Shown piece by piece: positions 1 to 8,355 of a DNA stretch of 64,000 nucleotides. Source of the DNA: Ottowia sp. (GTDB taxonomy: Bacteria; Pseudomonadota; Gammaproteobacteria; Burkholderiales; Burkholderiaceae_C); NCBI RefSeq assembly GCF_016703145.1, contig NZ_JADJCO010000003.1:496001-560000 (forward strand), read 5' to 3'. Numbering within the stretch: the first letter of the stretch is position 1; every line of letters starts with the position of its first letter. A model generated the notes under the pieces. The model saw only the letters and a program-made list of their open reading frames with translations, did not search any database and was not told where the DNA came from. The translations under genes were made by a program, and so were the position numbers.

Positions 1-406
1 GGACTTCCGCGACCTGTTCAGCGCCGGCTTCGCGTTCGACTTCGTGCGCGGCGACGTGGACGTGCGCCGCGGCGTGGCGCACACCAACAACCTGCGGATG
101 AAGGGCGTGAACGCTGCCGTGCTGATGGACGGCAGCGCCGATATCGACCACGAGACACAGCAGTTGCGCGTGCTGGTGGTGCCCGAGATCGACGCCGGCA
201 CGGCGGCGCTGGTGGCCACCGCCATCAACCCGGCCATCGGTATCGGCGCCTTCCTGGCGCAGCTCGTGCTCCAGCGGCCGCTGGTGCAGGCGGCCACGCG
301 CGAGTTCCACGTCGGCGGCACCTGGGACAATCCGCGGATCACCCCTGTCGATCCCAGGGCGGGCCGCGCCTCCGAGGCACCGGCCGCCGCCGAGGCGAAG
401 CCGTGA
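1..406 (+). CDS. YhdP/AsmA-like protein, C-terminal fragment
   Basis: The reading frame is open from the left edge (codons begin at base 2) to a TGA at 404-406, so only about 134 C-terminal residues are present. The start DFRDLFSAGFAFDFVRGDVD, followed by alternating hydrophobic beta-type strands and the segment AINPAIGIGAFLAQLVLQRP, resembles the end of YhdP/TIGR02099 proteins. These are very large envelope proteins of the AsmA-like group thought to help phospholipid transport to the outer membrane. The tail is Ala/Pro rich. The nitrilase gene begins 10 bases after the stop, suggesting co-transcription. The family call rests on the C-terminus only. Confidence 0.75.
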   Translation, partial: DFRDLFSAGFAFDFVRGDVDVRRGVAHTNNLRMKGVNAAVLMDGSADIDHETQQLRVLVVPEIDAGTAALVATAINPAIGIGAFLAQLVLQRPLVQAATREFHVGGTWDNPRITPVDPRAGRASEAPAAAEAKP

Positions 407-416
407 GGGACCTGCC

Positions 417-1328
417 ATGAAAGTCGCCGCCATCCAGATGACCTCCTGCACGCAGGTGGAGCACAACCTGCGCGCCGCCCACGCCCTGCTGGCCGAAGCC
501 GCCGGCGGCGGCGCCGAGCTGGCGGTGCTGCCCGAGTACTTCTGCGCCATGGGCCGGCGCGACACCGACAAGCTGGCGCTGCAGGAGCCGCTGGGCGAGG
601 GCCCCATCCAGGACTGGCTGGCCGCCACCGCGCGCGAGCTCGGGCTGTGGCTCGTCGGCGGCACGCTGCCGCTGGCCTGCGCGCCGCGCGACCCGGCGTC
701 GCACCGCCGCAGTGCCGGGCCGCCCCAAGCGAAGGCGGCGGCCCCCTCGGGGGGCAGCGCAGCACGCGAAGCGGCGGAGCGTGGGGGCAAATGTCGCAAT
801 GCTTCGCTGGCTTTCGCGCCCACGGGCGAGTGCGTGGCGTGCTACGACAAGATCCACCTGTTCAAGTTCGACGATGGCAGCCGGGTCTACGACGAGGCAG
901 CGGTGCTGGCGCGCGGCAGCCGGCCGGTCGGCTTCGACCTGCCCTCGCGCGACGGCCACCGCTGGCGCGTCGGCCTGAGCGTCTGCTACGACCTGCGCTT
1001 TCCCGAGCTGTACCGCGCCTACGCCGCCGAGGGCGCCGACCTGCTGCTGGTGCCCAGCGCCTTCACCCACGTCACCGGCCAGGCGCACTGGGAAGTGCTG
1101 CTGCGCGCCCGCGCGATCGAGAACCTGTGCGGCGTGGTCGCCGCGGCGCAGGGCGGCGAGCACGAGAACGGCCGCCGCACCTGGGGCCACAGCATGGTCG
1201 TCGATGCCTGGGGCCAGGTGCTGGCCGTGCAGGCCGAAGGGCCCGGCGTGGTGCTGGCCGATCTCGACCCGGCGGCCCTGGCCGCGCGGCGCGGCCAGTT
1301 GCCGGCGCTCGACCACCGCCGGCTATGA
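417..1328 (+). CDS. carbon-nitrogen hydrolase (Nit1/YbeM-like amidase) with an in-frame repeat insertion
   Basis: A 303-residue nitrilase-superfamily enzyme. The catalytic triad is readable: E40 in LPEYF, K145 in CYDKIHLFKFD and C190 in SVCYDLRFPELYR. The closest families are the deaminated-glutathione amidases (Nit1/YbeM), which repair glutathione damaged by transaminase side reactions; the substrate is inferred. Residues about 98-125 (SAGPPQAKAAAPSGG and onward) are low complexity and are encoded by a family B repeat at 717-788. Relatives run almost directly from the GTLPL strand to RNASLAF, so this is an extra surface loop just before the lysine strand. The stop overlaps the start of the downstream kinase (ATGA), indicating translational coupling. 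Confidence 0.9.
   Translation: MKVAAIQMTSCTQVEHNLRAAHALLAEAAGGGAELAVLPEYFCAMGRRDTDKLALQEPLGEGPIQDWLAATARELGLWLVGGTLPLACAPRDPASHRRSAGPPQAKAAAPSGGSAAREAAERGGKCRNASLAFAPTGECVACYDKIHLFKFDDGSRVYDEAAVLARGSRPVGFDLPSRDGHRWRVGLSVCYDLRFPELYRAYAAEGADLLLVPSAFTHVTGQAHWEVLLRARAIENLCGVVAAAQGGEHENGRRTWGHSMVVDAWGQVLAVQAEGPGVVLADLDPAALAARRGQLPALDHRRL
717..788 (+). repeat. family B GC-rich dispersed repeat, in the nitrilase gene
   Basis: About 72 bp beginning GGGCCGCCCCAAGCG, with a central hairpin-forming GGCCCCCTCGGGGGGC and ending GAGCGTGGGGGC. The same sequence recurs at 6111-6180 and 6591-6661, with a shorter form at 20286-20324. Here it is read in frame as part of the protein; its length of 72 keeps the frame. 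Confidence 0.9.
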
Positions 1329-3367
1329 GCGCATTCAGCCTGCACGGCCTGCGCCCGGCCGCGCTCGCGCGCCTGCGCGCGCTGCGCCACGCCGGGCGGC
1401 GCTGGCGGCTGTGGGGCGTGCTGCTGCTGGTGGTGGGTGTGATGCTGGCGGTGCTGGTCTGGCTGGCGCGCAACCACGAGATCGACGAGGTGCAGCGCGT
1501 GCTCGACCGCGACAACGCCGACGCCGCGCAGGTTCTGCGCCAGGGCCTGGCGCGCCGGCTGCAGGACCTGCACGGCCTGGCCAGCACGTCCACCAGCGCC
1601 GAGGACTGGACGCCGGCCGCCCTGGCGCTGCTGGATCGCCACCGCGACTGGCTGCGGCTGGAGTGGCGCGACGCCGCGCTGCGCCCCCTCGCCGCCATCG
1701 ACAGCCCCTACTACCCCGCCTTCCTGGGCGACGACTCGGCGTCCCACGCCATGCCCGAGCAGGAAGTGGCCGAGACCTGCGCCGCCGCGCGCAAGCTGGG
1801 CGGCGCGGCCTACGCCGACAGCCGCTTCGCCCGCCGGGCTGGCGGTGTGGGCGAGGAGGTGATGGAGCTGTGCATGGTCGTCCAGCAGGGCCAGCGCCTG
1901 CTGGGCTACATGCTGGTCACGTACTCGCTGGGCGGCCTGCTCGACGCCATGCTGGCGCCCGCCTACACGCAGCGCCAGAGCGTGGCCTTCACCCAGTTGG
2001 ACGGCACGCGCCTGGCCGTGCACGGCGGCGCGCGGCGCGGCGCGCGGCTGTTCGTGTCGCAGCACGTGTTCGACCTGCCGGGCAACGCCCTGGTGCTGCG
2101 CATGGAGGGCGGCCGCCAGACGCCCGACGTGCTGCCCAACGTGATGACGGCGCTGGTCACCGGCCTGTCGATCGCGCTGGTGACGGTGCTGGTGCTGCTG
2201 GCGCGCGACTTCCGCCGCCGCCAGCAGGCCGAGGCCGAGCTGGCCGAGGCGCTGGCCTTCCGCAAGGCGATGGAGAACTCGCTGGTCACCGGCCTGCGCG
2301 CGCGCGACCTGCAGGGGCGCATCACCTACGTCAACCCGGCCTTTTGCGCCATGGTGGGCTTCGAACCCGACGAGCTGGTCGGCCAGAGCGTGCCGTCGCC
2401 GTACTGGCCGCCCGAGCACGCGCACGAGTACGGCCAGCGCCAGGCGGTGCGGCTGGCCGGCGACGCGCCGCCGCGCGAGGGGATGGAATCGGTCTTCATG
2501 CGCAAGGACGGCACCCGCTTTCCGGTGCTGATCATCGAGGCGCCGCTGATCAGCACGCTGGGCAAGCACAGCGGCTGGATGGGCGCGGTGCTCGACCTGA
2601 CGGCGCAGCGCCGCGCCGAGGAGCTGTCGCGCGCCAGCCAGGAGCGCCTGCAGGCCACGGCTCGGCTGGCCACCGTGGGCGAGATGGCCTCGCTGATGAG
2701 CCACGAGCTGAATCAGCCGCTGGCCGCCATCGCCAGTTACGCCACCGGTTCGCTCAACCTGCTGCGCGACGACGACGCTCCGCCGCCGGGCGCCACGCTG
2801 GCCGACGTGCGCACCGCGCTGGCGCGCATCGCCGAGCAGGCCGGGCGCGCCGGCAAGGTCATCAATAGCGTGCACGACCTGGTGCGCCGGCGCGCCTCCA
2901 CGCGGCAGGCCGTGGCGCCGCGGGCGCTGATCGAAGCCGTGCTGCCCCTGGTGCAGCTGCAGGCGCGCAAGCTGGGCATCACCGTGCGCGTGCACTGCCC
3001 CGACACGCTGCCCCGTGCCTGGTGCGAGCACACCATGATCGAGCAGGTGCTGCTGAACCTGGCGCGCAACGGCATGCAGGCCATGGCCGAGGTGCCGGGG
3101 CCGCGCGTGCTGACGCTGAGGGTCGGCGCGGCGCCGGCGCCGCACCGCCCGCAACTGCGCTTCACCGTCGCCGACACCGGCGAGGGCATCGGCGAGGAGG
3201 TGGGGCGCCAGCTCTTCACGCCCTTCTTCACCACCAAGGCCGAGGGCATGGGCCTGGGCCTGTCGCTGTGCCGCACGGTGATCGAGCAGCACGGCGGCGC
3301 GCTGGCCTACGCGCCGCAGGCGCCGCGCGGCACGGTGTTCAGCTTCACATTGGCGATCGCGGCATGA
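1325..3367 (+). CDS. membrane PAS-domain sensor histidine kinase
   Basis: A 680-residue kinase starting at the ATG that overlaps the nitrilase stop; a much longer upstream extension in the same frame is antigenic noise from high GC and is not used. Order: transmembrane helix about 31-48, periplasmic region about 50-272, second helix about 274-296, a PAS domain about 312-425 (ITYVNPAFCAMVGF), a DHp helix with H460 in SHELNQPLAAIASYA, then a HATPase domain (N box NLARNGMQAM, G1 VADTGEGIG, F box FTPFFTTK, G2 EGMGLGLSL). The NQPLAA H-box is the DctB/FixL-like HisKA type. It would phosphorylate a response regulator that is not next to it: the next gene is copA on the other strand. The signal is unknown. 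Confidence 0.87.
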   Translation: MSAFSLHGLRPAALARLRALRHAGRRWRLWGVLLLVVGVMLAVLVWLARNHEIDEVQRVLDRDNADAAQVLRQGLARRLQDLHGLASTSTSAEDWTPAALALLDRHRDWLRLEWRDAALRPLAAIDSPYYPAFLGDDSASHAMPEQEVAETCAAARKLGGAAYADSRFARRAGGVGEEVMELCMVVQQGQRLLGYMLVTYSLGGLLDAMLAPAYTQRQSVAFTQLDGTRLAVHGGARRGARLFVSQHVFDLPGNALVLRMEGGRQTPDVLPNVMTALVTGLSIALVTVLVLLARDFRRRQQAEAELAEALAFRKAMENSLVTGLRARDLQGRITYVNPAFCAMVGFEPDELVGQSVPSPYWPPEHAHEYGQRQAVRLAGDAPPREGMESVFMRKDGTRFPVLIIEAPLISTLGKHSGWMGAVLDLTAQRRAEELSRASQERLQATARLATVGEMASLMSHELNQPLAAIASYATGSLNLLRDDDAPPPGATLADVRTALARIAEQAGRAGKVINSVHDLVRRRASTRQAVAPRALIEAVLPLVQLQARKLGITVRVHCPDTLPRAWCEHTMIEQVLLNLARNGMQAMAEVPGPRVLTLRVGAAPAPHRPQLRFTVADTGEGIGEEVGRQLFTPFFTTKAEGMGLGLSLCRTVIEQHGGALAYAPQAPRGTVFSFTLAIAA

Positions 3368-3473
3368 CCCGCCCCCGTGGCTCCACTCGCTGCGCGACCC
3401 CGGCCACGGGTGCACTGGGCAGTCGGTAATACTTAAATAATAGCTGTCACCGCAGTATCGGAGCGGGTTTCCA

Positions 3474-5699
3474 TCACTTTTGATGCTCGACCGGAGGCCG
3501 CCAGCGCTTGAGCAGCAGCGCATTGCCGGTGACGCTGACCGACGACAGCGCCATGGCCGCGCCGGCCACCACCGGGCTCAGGTAGCCAAAGGCCGCCAGC
3601 GGGATGCCGGCCACGTTGTAGACAAAGGCCCAGAACAGGTTCTGCCGGATCTTGGCCACCGTGCGGCGCGAGATGTCCAGCGCCGCCGGCACCAGCCCCA
3701 CGTCGCCGCGCATCAGCGTGACGCCGGCCGCGTGCATGGCCACGTCGGTGCCGCTGCCCATGGCCAGGCCGACGTCGGCGGCCGCCAGGGCGGGGGCGTC
3801 GTTCACGCCATCACCCACCATGGCCACGACGTGTCCATCATTTCTCAACTGCCCCACCGCCCGCGCCTTGTCGCCCGGCAGCACCTCGGCCATCACCTCG
3901 CCGGCGTCGGGGTCCAGGCCCAGCCGGCGCGCCATGGCCTCGGCGGCGCCGCGGTTGTCGCCGGAGATCATCACGGCGCGCACGCCCCGCGCGCGCAGGG
4001 CCGCCAGCGCGGCGGCGGCGCCGGGCTTGGGCTCGTCGCCGAAGGCCAGCAGGGCCAGGGCGCAGGGCGTCGCGTCCGGCGCATCGCGCACGGCCAGTAT
4101 TGAAATCGTAGCGCCTGCCGATTGCTGGGCGCGGGCTTGAGCCCAAAATGGCTCCAAATCCACGCCCAGTTCCGCCATCCAGTGCTGGCTGCCGATCAGC
4201 ACGCCGCGGCCGTCCACCGTGCCCTCGGTGCCGCGGCCGGGCACGGCCCTCACGTCCAGCGGGGCCTCGCTGGCCAGCGACCGCTCACGCGCCGCGTTGA
4301 CCACCGCGCGCGCCAGCGGATGCTCGCTGCCGCCCTGCAGGCTGGCGGCGGCGCGCAGCGCGGCGGCTTCATCGACGCCGGTCGCCGGCACCAGCGCCAG
4401 CAGGCGCGGCTGGCCGAGGGTGAGCGTGCCGGTCTTGTCGAAGGCCACGGTGTCCACGCGGTGGGCAACCTCCAGCGCCTCGGCGTCCTTGATGAGGATG
4501 CCGAAGCGCGCCGCCACGCCGGTGCCGGCCATGATGGCCGTGGGCGTGGCCAGCCCCAGCGCGCACGGGCAGGCGATGACCAGCACCGCCACGGCGCGGA
4601 TCACCGCCGTCTCCACCCCCGCGCCGGCCAGCCACCAGCCGGCGGCGGTGAGCAGCGCGATGCCCAGCACCACGGGCACGAAGATGGCCGACACCCGGTC
4701 CACCAGCCGCTGCACGGGCGCCTTGCCGGCCTGGGCGTCTTCCACCAGGCGGATGATGTGCGCCAGCACGCTCTGGCTGCCGGCGGCGGTGACTTCCACC
4801 ACCACGCGGCCGTCGCCGTTGATCGAGCCGCCCGTGAGCGCGTCGCCCACGCCCTTGGCCACCGGCAGCGGCTCGCCCGTCAGCATGGATTCGTCCACCT
4901 GCGTGGCGCCTTCGCGCACCCGGCCGTCGGCGGGCACGCGCTCGCCGGGGCGCACGGCCAGCCGGTCGCCGGCGCGCAACTCGTCCACGGGAATGTCCTG
5001 CTCTCCATCGAAACCGATCAGGTGCGCCACCTCGGGCCGCAGCGCGTGCAGCGCGCGGATGGCGGCGGTGGTCTGGCGCTTGGCGCGCGCCTCCAGCCAC
5101 TTGCCCAGCAGCACCAGCGTGACCACCACCGCCGCGCTCTCGAAGTACAGGTGCGCGTGTTCGCCATGGCCGGAGAACAGCCACAGCCACGCCGACAGCG
5201 CCCACGCCGCCGTGGTGCCGATGGCCACCAGCAGGTCCATGTTGCCGGTGCCGGCCTTGAGCGCGTGCCAGCCCGCGCGGTAGAAGCGCGCGCCGAGCCC
5301 GAACTGCACCGGGGTGGCGAGCAGGAACTGCACCCAGGCCGGCGGCATCCAGGCGATGCCGAAGGGCATCAGCAGCATGGGCGCCACCAGCGGCGCGCAC
5401 AGCAGCAGGCCGATGCCCACGGGCGCGAAGCCGGCCCAGGGCGAATCGGAGACGTCGTCGATGGCGGCACCGGCCGCGCGCGGCGCGTAGCCGGCGTCGC
5501 GCACGGCGCGGCGAAGCCGCGGGCCCGGGTCGGCATCACCCGAAAAGGTGATGCGCGCGCTTTCGGTCGCCAGGTTGACGCTGGCCTCCTGCACGCCGGG
5601 CACCTTCTTCAGCGCCCGCTCCACGCGCGCCACGCACGAGGCGCAGGTCATGCCGCCGACGCCCAGGTCGAAAGTCGAGATGAGGGAGGTCTGGTTCAT
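3474..5699 (-). CDS. copA: copper-exporting P1B-type ATPase CopA
   Basis: 741 residues. An N-terminal heavy-metal domain carries GGMTCASC (about 15-22); the membrane CPC motif is in ACPCALGLATPTAIMAGTG, the phosphorylated Asp in DKTGTLT, the HP motif in SEHPLARAV and the hinge in GDGVNDAPAL. Together these define a Cu(I) exporter of the inner membrane. It is divergent from copZ-cueR and has its own CueR-type promoter at 5706-5736. That promoter's expected start point falls on the ATG, so there is no room for a ribosome binding site. Between the nucleotide-binding and hinge motifs, residues around WAQARAQQSAGATIS come from a diverged family A repeat (4098-4159), an in-frame insertion in the soluble domain. 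Confidence 0.95.
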   Translation of the reverse strand: MNQTSLISTFDLGVGGMTCASCVARVERALKKVPGVQEASVNLATESARITFSGDADPGPRLRRAVRDAGYAPRAAGAAIDDVSDSPWAGFAPVGIGLLLCAPLVAPMLLMPFGIAWMPPAWVQFLLATPVQFGLGARFYRAGWHALKAGTGNMDLLVAIGTTAAWALSAWLWLFSGHGEHAHLYFESAAVVVTLVLLGKWLEARAKRQTTAAIRALHALRPEVAHLIGFDGEQDIPVDELRAGDRLAVRPGERVPADGRVREGATQVDESMLTGEPLPVAKGVGDALTGGSINGDGRVVVEVTAAGSQSVLAHIIRLVEDAQAGKAPVQRLVDRVSAIFVPVVLGIALLTAAGWWLAGAGVETAVIRAVAVLVIACPCALGLATPTAIMAGTGVAARFGILIKDAEALEVAHRVDTVAFDKTGTLTLGQPRLLALVPATGVDEAAALRAAASLQGGSEHPLARAVVNAARERSLASEAPLDVRAVPGRGTEGTVDGRGVLIGSQHWMAELGVDLEPFWAQARAQQSAGATISILAVRDAPDATPCALALLAFGDEPKPGAAAALAALRARGVRAVMISGDNRGAAEAMARRLGLDPDAGEVMAEVLPGDKARAVGQLRNDGHVVAMVGDGVNDAPALAAADVGLAMGSGTDVAMHAAGVTLMRGDVGLVPAALDISRRTVAKIRQNLFWAFVYNVAGIPLAAFGYLSPVVAGAAMALSSVSVTGNALLLKRWRPPVEHQK
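4098..4159 (-). repeat. family A dispersed repeat inside copA
   Basis: On the minus strand it reads GGGCTCAAGCCCGCGCCCAG followed by a diverged core and ATTTCAATA. It matches the layout of the other copies (CTCAAGCCCGCATGG, ATATTGCGCC, AGCTATCAAAA) but with several substitutions. It is translated as part of CopA. Confidence 0.65.
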
Positions 5700-5705
5700 G
5701 CCCGC

Positions 5706-5736
5706 AGTGTGAAGCCTGCCATCATGGCAATGTCAA
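5706..5736 (-). promoter_or_regulatory. CueR-type promoter/operator of copA
   Basis: Minus strand: -35 TTGACA (5736-5731), a 19-bp spacer and -10 CACACT (5711-5706). The over-long spacer contains the dyad TGCCAT-N-ATGGCA (5717-5729). A 19-bp spacer with a central dyad is the hallmark of MerR-family activated promoters. The 23-base stretch from TTGACA through GGCAGG is repeated almost exactly at the copZ promoter. The predicted start point coincides with the copA ATG. Confidence 0.85.
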
Positions 5737-5764
5737 CCGGCGGATGGATTTTGAATAAAAAATG

Positions 5765-5813
5765 GCCCAAGCCCGTGCTGGTATTTAGCCGACAGCTATC
5801 AAAATAGTATCAA
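5765..5813 (+). repeat. family A dispersed repeat between copA and copZ
   Basis: Reads GCCCAAGCCCGTGCTGG, then TTTAGCCGACAGCTATCAAA and ATAGTATCAA. It separates the two divergent CueR-type promoters and is one of the better preserved intergenic copies. Confidence 0.85.
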
Positions 5814-5826
5814 TTCACCCGCACGC

Positions 5827-5857
5827 TTGACATTGCCATGATGGCAGGGTTCATCAT
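5827..5857 (+). promoter_or_regulatory. CueR-type promoter/operator of copZ-cueR
   Basis: -35 TTGACA (5827-5832), a 19-bp spacer with dyad TGCCATGATGGCA (5834-5846) and -10 CATCAT (5852-5857). It is nearly the same as the copA promoter on the other strand, so one regulator should control both. Here the start point (about 5864) leaves a normal leader with GGAG before the copZ ATG. The cueR gene downstream would be autoregulated. Confidence 0.85.
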
Positions 5858-5884
5858 CGCGTCCTGTCGAACTTGGAGAACCTC

Positions 5885-6091
5885 ATGAGCCAGCCCTTCA
5901 CCTTCACCGTCACCGGCATGACCTGCGGCCATTGCGAGGCCGCGGTCCGGCGCGCCATCGGCCAGCTCGACGCCGCCGCCCAAGTGCGCATCGACCGTGC
6001 GCGCCACCTCGTCGAGGTCGAGAACGCCAGCCAGCCGCGCGAAGCGATCGCCGCCGCCATCCGCGAGGAAGGCTACGCGGTGGCGGAATGA
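5885..6091 (+). CDS. copZ: copper chaperone CopZ
   Basis: A 68-residue heavy-metal-associated domain with the metal site GMTCGHC near residues 11-17 and the usual beta-alpha-beta-beta-alpha-beta length. It carries Cu(I) in the cytoplasm, handing it to CopA and to the regulator. The ATG at 5885 is chosen because GGAG lies 6 bases upstream; a TTG 12 bases earlier overlaps that site. The stop overlaps the cueR start (ATGA). The position next to copA under a matched promoter supports the function. Confidence 0.95.
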   Translation: MSQPFTFTVTGMTCGHCEAAVRRAIGQLDAAAQVRIDRARHLVEVENASQPREAIAAAIREEGYAVAE

Positions 6092-6582
6092 GTGCCACTG
6101 CGCCGACGCCGGGCCGCCCCAAGGCGGCGCGAGCCTCCTCGGGGGGCAGCGGACCTCGCGCAGCGGGGGAGCGTGGGGGCTATGTCTCTATTGGTGAAGC
6201 CGCGCGCGCCTCGGGCGTGTCGGCCAAGATGGTGCGGCACTACGAAGCGCTCGGCCTGCTGGGCGACGTGGCGCGCACCGACGGCGGCTACCGCCAGTAC
6301 GGCGAGGCCGACATCCACACCCTGCGCTTCATCAAGCGCGCCCGCGATCTGGGCTTCTCGATGGCCGAGATCGCCGGGCTGATCGGCCTGTGGCGCGACC
6401 GCGCGCGCGCCTCGGCCAGCGTCAAGCAGATCGCCCAGGCGCACGTGAACGATCTCGAAAAACGCATCCAGGCCATGCAGGCCATGCGCCGCACGCTGCA
6501 GAACCTGTTGCACCACTGCCACGGCGACGAGCGGCCCGACTGCCCCATCCTGGACGATCTGGCGGGTCAACCACCCCCTTGA
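6088..6582 (+). CDS. cueR: CueR-type copper-responsive MerR regulator with a repeat-derived N-terminus
   Basis: 164 residues. The MerR winged helix begins at about residue 32 (YVSIGEAARASGVSAKMVRH), followed by a dimerisation helix and the metal loop with C144 and C152, spaced C-X7-C as in CueR (CHGDERPDC). Cu(I) binding would activate the copA and copZ promoters. Normal family members start directly at the IGEAA strand. Here residues about 8-31 (GRPKAARASSGGSG and onward) are encoded by a family B repeat, 6111-6180. Translation from the ATG overlapping the copZ stop reads through the repeat, giving a low-complexity tail in front of the DNA-binding domain. Confidence 0.92.
   Translation: MSATAPTPGRPKAARASSGGSGPRAAGERGGYVSIGEAARASGVSAKMVRHYEALGLLGDVARTDGGYRQYGEADIHTLRFIKRARDLGFSMAEIAGLIGLWRDRARASASVKQIAQAHVNDLEKRIQAMQAMRRTLQNLLHHCHGDERPDCPILDDLAGQPPP
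6111..6180 (+). repeat. family B repeat encoding the CueR N-terminus
   Basis: 70 bp starting GGGCCGCCCCAAGGCGGC, with the CCTCCTCGGGGGGCAGCGGA core and ending AGCGTGGGGGC. It is in the same orientation as the copy at 6591-6661, so cueR lies between two direct repeats. Confidence 0.9.
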
Positions 6583-6590
6583 GCCGCCGC

Positions 6591-6661
6591 CCGGCCGCCC
6601 GAAGGCGGCGAAGGCCCCCTCGGGGGGCAGCGGACCTCGCGCAGCGGGGGAGCGTGGGGGC
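6591..6661 (+). repeat. family B repeat downstream of cueR
   Basis: 71 bp, intergenic, CGGCCGCCCGAAGGCGGCG to AGCGTGGGGGC. Over its last 45 bases it is identical or nearly so to the copy at 6111-6180. The GGCCCCCTCGGGGGGC core could fold into a strong hairpin, possibly acting as a terminator-like or RNA-stability element. Confidence 0.9.
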
Positions 6662-6825
6662 CTCAGTTTGTTTGCCCAACTTTACAAGCCGACATCGGGC
6701 TGCGATGCGGGCGACACACCCGGCGCCCAGACTGCGGGGCCAAGCCGGCGTGGTTCTCGTGATCTCCATCGAGGGCGCCGGCCGGACCCCCGTCTCTGAC
6801 GCTTTGCGTCGAAAGGAACCCGACC

Positions 6826-7341
6826 ATGACCCCGACGACCCCGAAACGCCTGCTGCTCGCCGCCCTCCTGGCCGCCGCCAGCGCCTTCGCCGTGGCGCAG
6901 ACCCCCGCGCCGGCCGCCTCCGCCACCCCGGCCGCCGGCGAGCACCACGCCCAGCGCGACCCGGCCCAGCGCCATCAGCGCATGGCCGAACACCATGCCC
7001 AGCGCCAAGCCGAACTGAAGGCCCAGCTCAAGCTCACCCCCGCGCAGGAAGGCGCCTGGACCACCTACACCGCCGCCCTGAAGCCCGAGCCCCGGCAGCC
7101 GCGCGCGGACCGGGCCGAGTTCGAGAAGCTCACCACGCCCCAGCGCATCGACCGCCTGCAGAGCCTGCAGGCCGAACGCCAGCAGCGCATGGCGCAGCGC
7201 GGCGAGGTGGTCAAGACGTTCTATGCCCAGCTCGCGCCCGAGCAGCAGAAGGTGTACGACCAGCAGACGCTGCGTCGCCACGCGCCGGGGCAGCGCCACG
7301 GCAAGCCCCACCATGGCCCGCACGGCCCCGCAGCGCGCTGA
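6826..7341 (+). CDS. Spy/CpxP-like periplasmic protein (LTXXQ family)
   Basis: 171 residues. The signal peptide is about 1-24 (LLLAALLAAASAFAVAQ). A helical domain follows with LKLTPAQEGAW and LAPEQQKVYD, two LTXXQ-like motifs typical of the Spy/CpxP group of periplasmic chaperones and stress sensors. The C-terminus and the segment after the signal peptide are rich in His, Gln and Arg (HHAQRDPAQRHQRM, HGKPHHGPHG), which could bind metal. AAAGGAA 8 bases before the ATG supports the start. It follows the copper genes but is separated from them by a repeat and its own leader. A link to copper or envelope stress is inference. Confidence 0.75.
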   Translation: MTPTTPKRLLLAALLAAASAFAVAQTPAPAASATPAAGEHHAQRDPAQRHQRMAEHHAQRQAELKAQLKLTPAQEGAWTTYTAALKPEPRQPRADRAEFEKLTTPQRIDRLQSLQAERQQRMAQRGEVVKTFYAQLAPEQQKVYDQQTLRRHAPGQRHGKPHHGPHGPAAR

Positions 7342-7521
7342 GTCCTTCCCAGCACGCACGCCGGCAGCGGGGCTCGCGCACTCCCTCCCGGCTTTTTTCA
7401 GGGTTTTCACGGTGTTTTGGCCATTCGCCTGCATCCTCATTGCGCCGGCAGCTCCTTTTTTTGAAGCAATCCGGGCGGGCCGGCTGGCCGCGCGCCCACT
7501 TTGGCCGTAAGCTGCGGCCCC

Positions 7522-8355
7522 GTGCCCTCTCCCATTCCCTCCCCCTTGCCGCTGCCGGCCGTACGCCGGGTTCCGCTGACGGCACCCTTCAAATGGCTGG
7601 CCCTGGGCTGGCGCGACCTGTGGCGCTGCGGTGCCTGGAGCCTGCTGCACGGCCTGGTGCTGGCGGCCTTCGGCGCCCTGCTGGTGCTGGCCGCCGGCGA
7701 CCGCTTCTGGCTGCTGGCGGGGGCGTTCTCGGGCTTCCTGGTCGTCGCGCCGGTGCTGGCCACGAGCCTGTACGCCCTCAGCCGCGCGCTGGAGCACGGC
7801 GAGCCCGTGGGCGCGCGCACCATCGTCCAGACCTGGACGCGCTGGCAGCACGCGCGCTTCGCCGCGCAGGGCGGCTACTGGAACCTGGTGCGCTTCGGCG
7901 TGCTGCTGTCGCTGGCCGGCACCGGCTGGGTGCTGACCTCGGCCGCGCTCATCACCGTGCTGGCGCCGCAGCCGGTGCACACACCGATGGACTTCGTGCG
8001 CCACGTGATGCTGGCGCCGGGCGGCCACCTGTTCGAGCTGTGGCTGACCCTGGGCGCGCTGATGTCGGCGCCGCTGTTCGCCTCCAGCGTGGTATCCATG
8101 CCGCTGCTGCTGGACCGGCGCGTGGATGTGCTGCAGGCCGTGCTGACCAGTTGGCGGACTGTGCTGACCAACCCCGGCGCGCTGGCGCTGTGGGCGGCGC
8201 TGATCATGGGCCTGACCCTGCTGGGCATGGCCACCCTGCTGGTCGGCCTGATCGTCGCCGTGCCTTGGCTGGGCCACGCCAGCTGGCACGCCTACCGCGC
8301 GCTGGTCGATGCCTCGAACCTGCCCGAGCGCCTGCCGCCCGAGGGAGAGGCCTGA
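7522..8355 (+). CDS. DUF2189 integral membrane protein
   Basis: About 277 residues from the GTG at 7522; a TTG at 7501 would add seven residues. It matches the DUF2189 pattern: an N-terminal VRRVPLTAPFKWLALGWRDL segment, then about six hydrophobic helices including LLAGAFSGFLVVAPVLATSL and GALMSAPLFASSVVSMPLLL. Function is unknown. The stop overlaps the next start by one base (TGATG), so the small DUF2788 gene is its operon partner. Confidence 0.75.
   Translation: MPSPIPSPLPLPAVRRVPLTAPFKWLALGWRDLWRCGAWSLLHGLVLAAFGALLVLAAGDRFWLLAGAFSGFLVVAPVLATSLYALSRALEHGEPVGARTIVQTWTRWQHARFAAQGGYWNLVRFGVLLSLAGTGWVLTSAALITVLAPQPVHTPMDFVRHVMLAPGGHLFELWLTLGALMSAPLFASSVVSMPLLLDRRVDVLQAVLTSWRTVLTNPGALALWAALIMGLTLLGMATLLVGLIVAVPWLGHASWHAYRALVDASNLPERLPPEGEA

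Noticed and set aside
647..1324. A long open frame running into the PAS kinase from far upstream.
   Set aside because: It overlaps the well-supported nitrilase gene in another frame and is Arg/Ala/Pro-rich noise; the ATG at 1325 overlapping the nitrilase stop is the real start.
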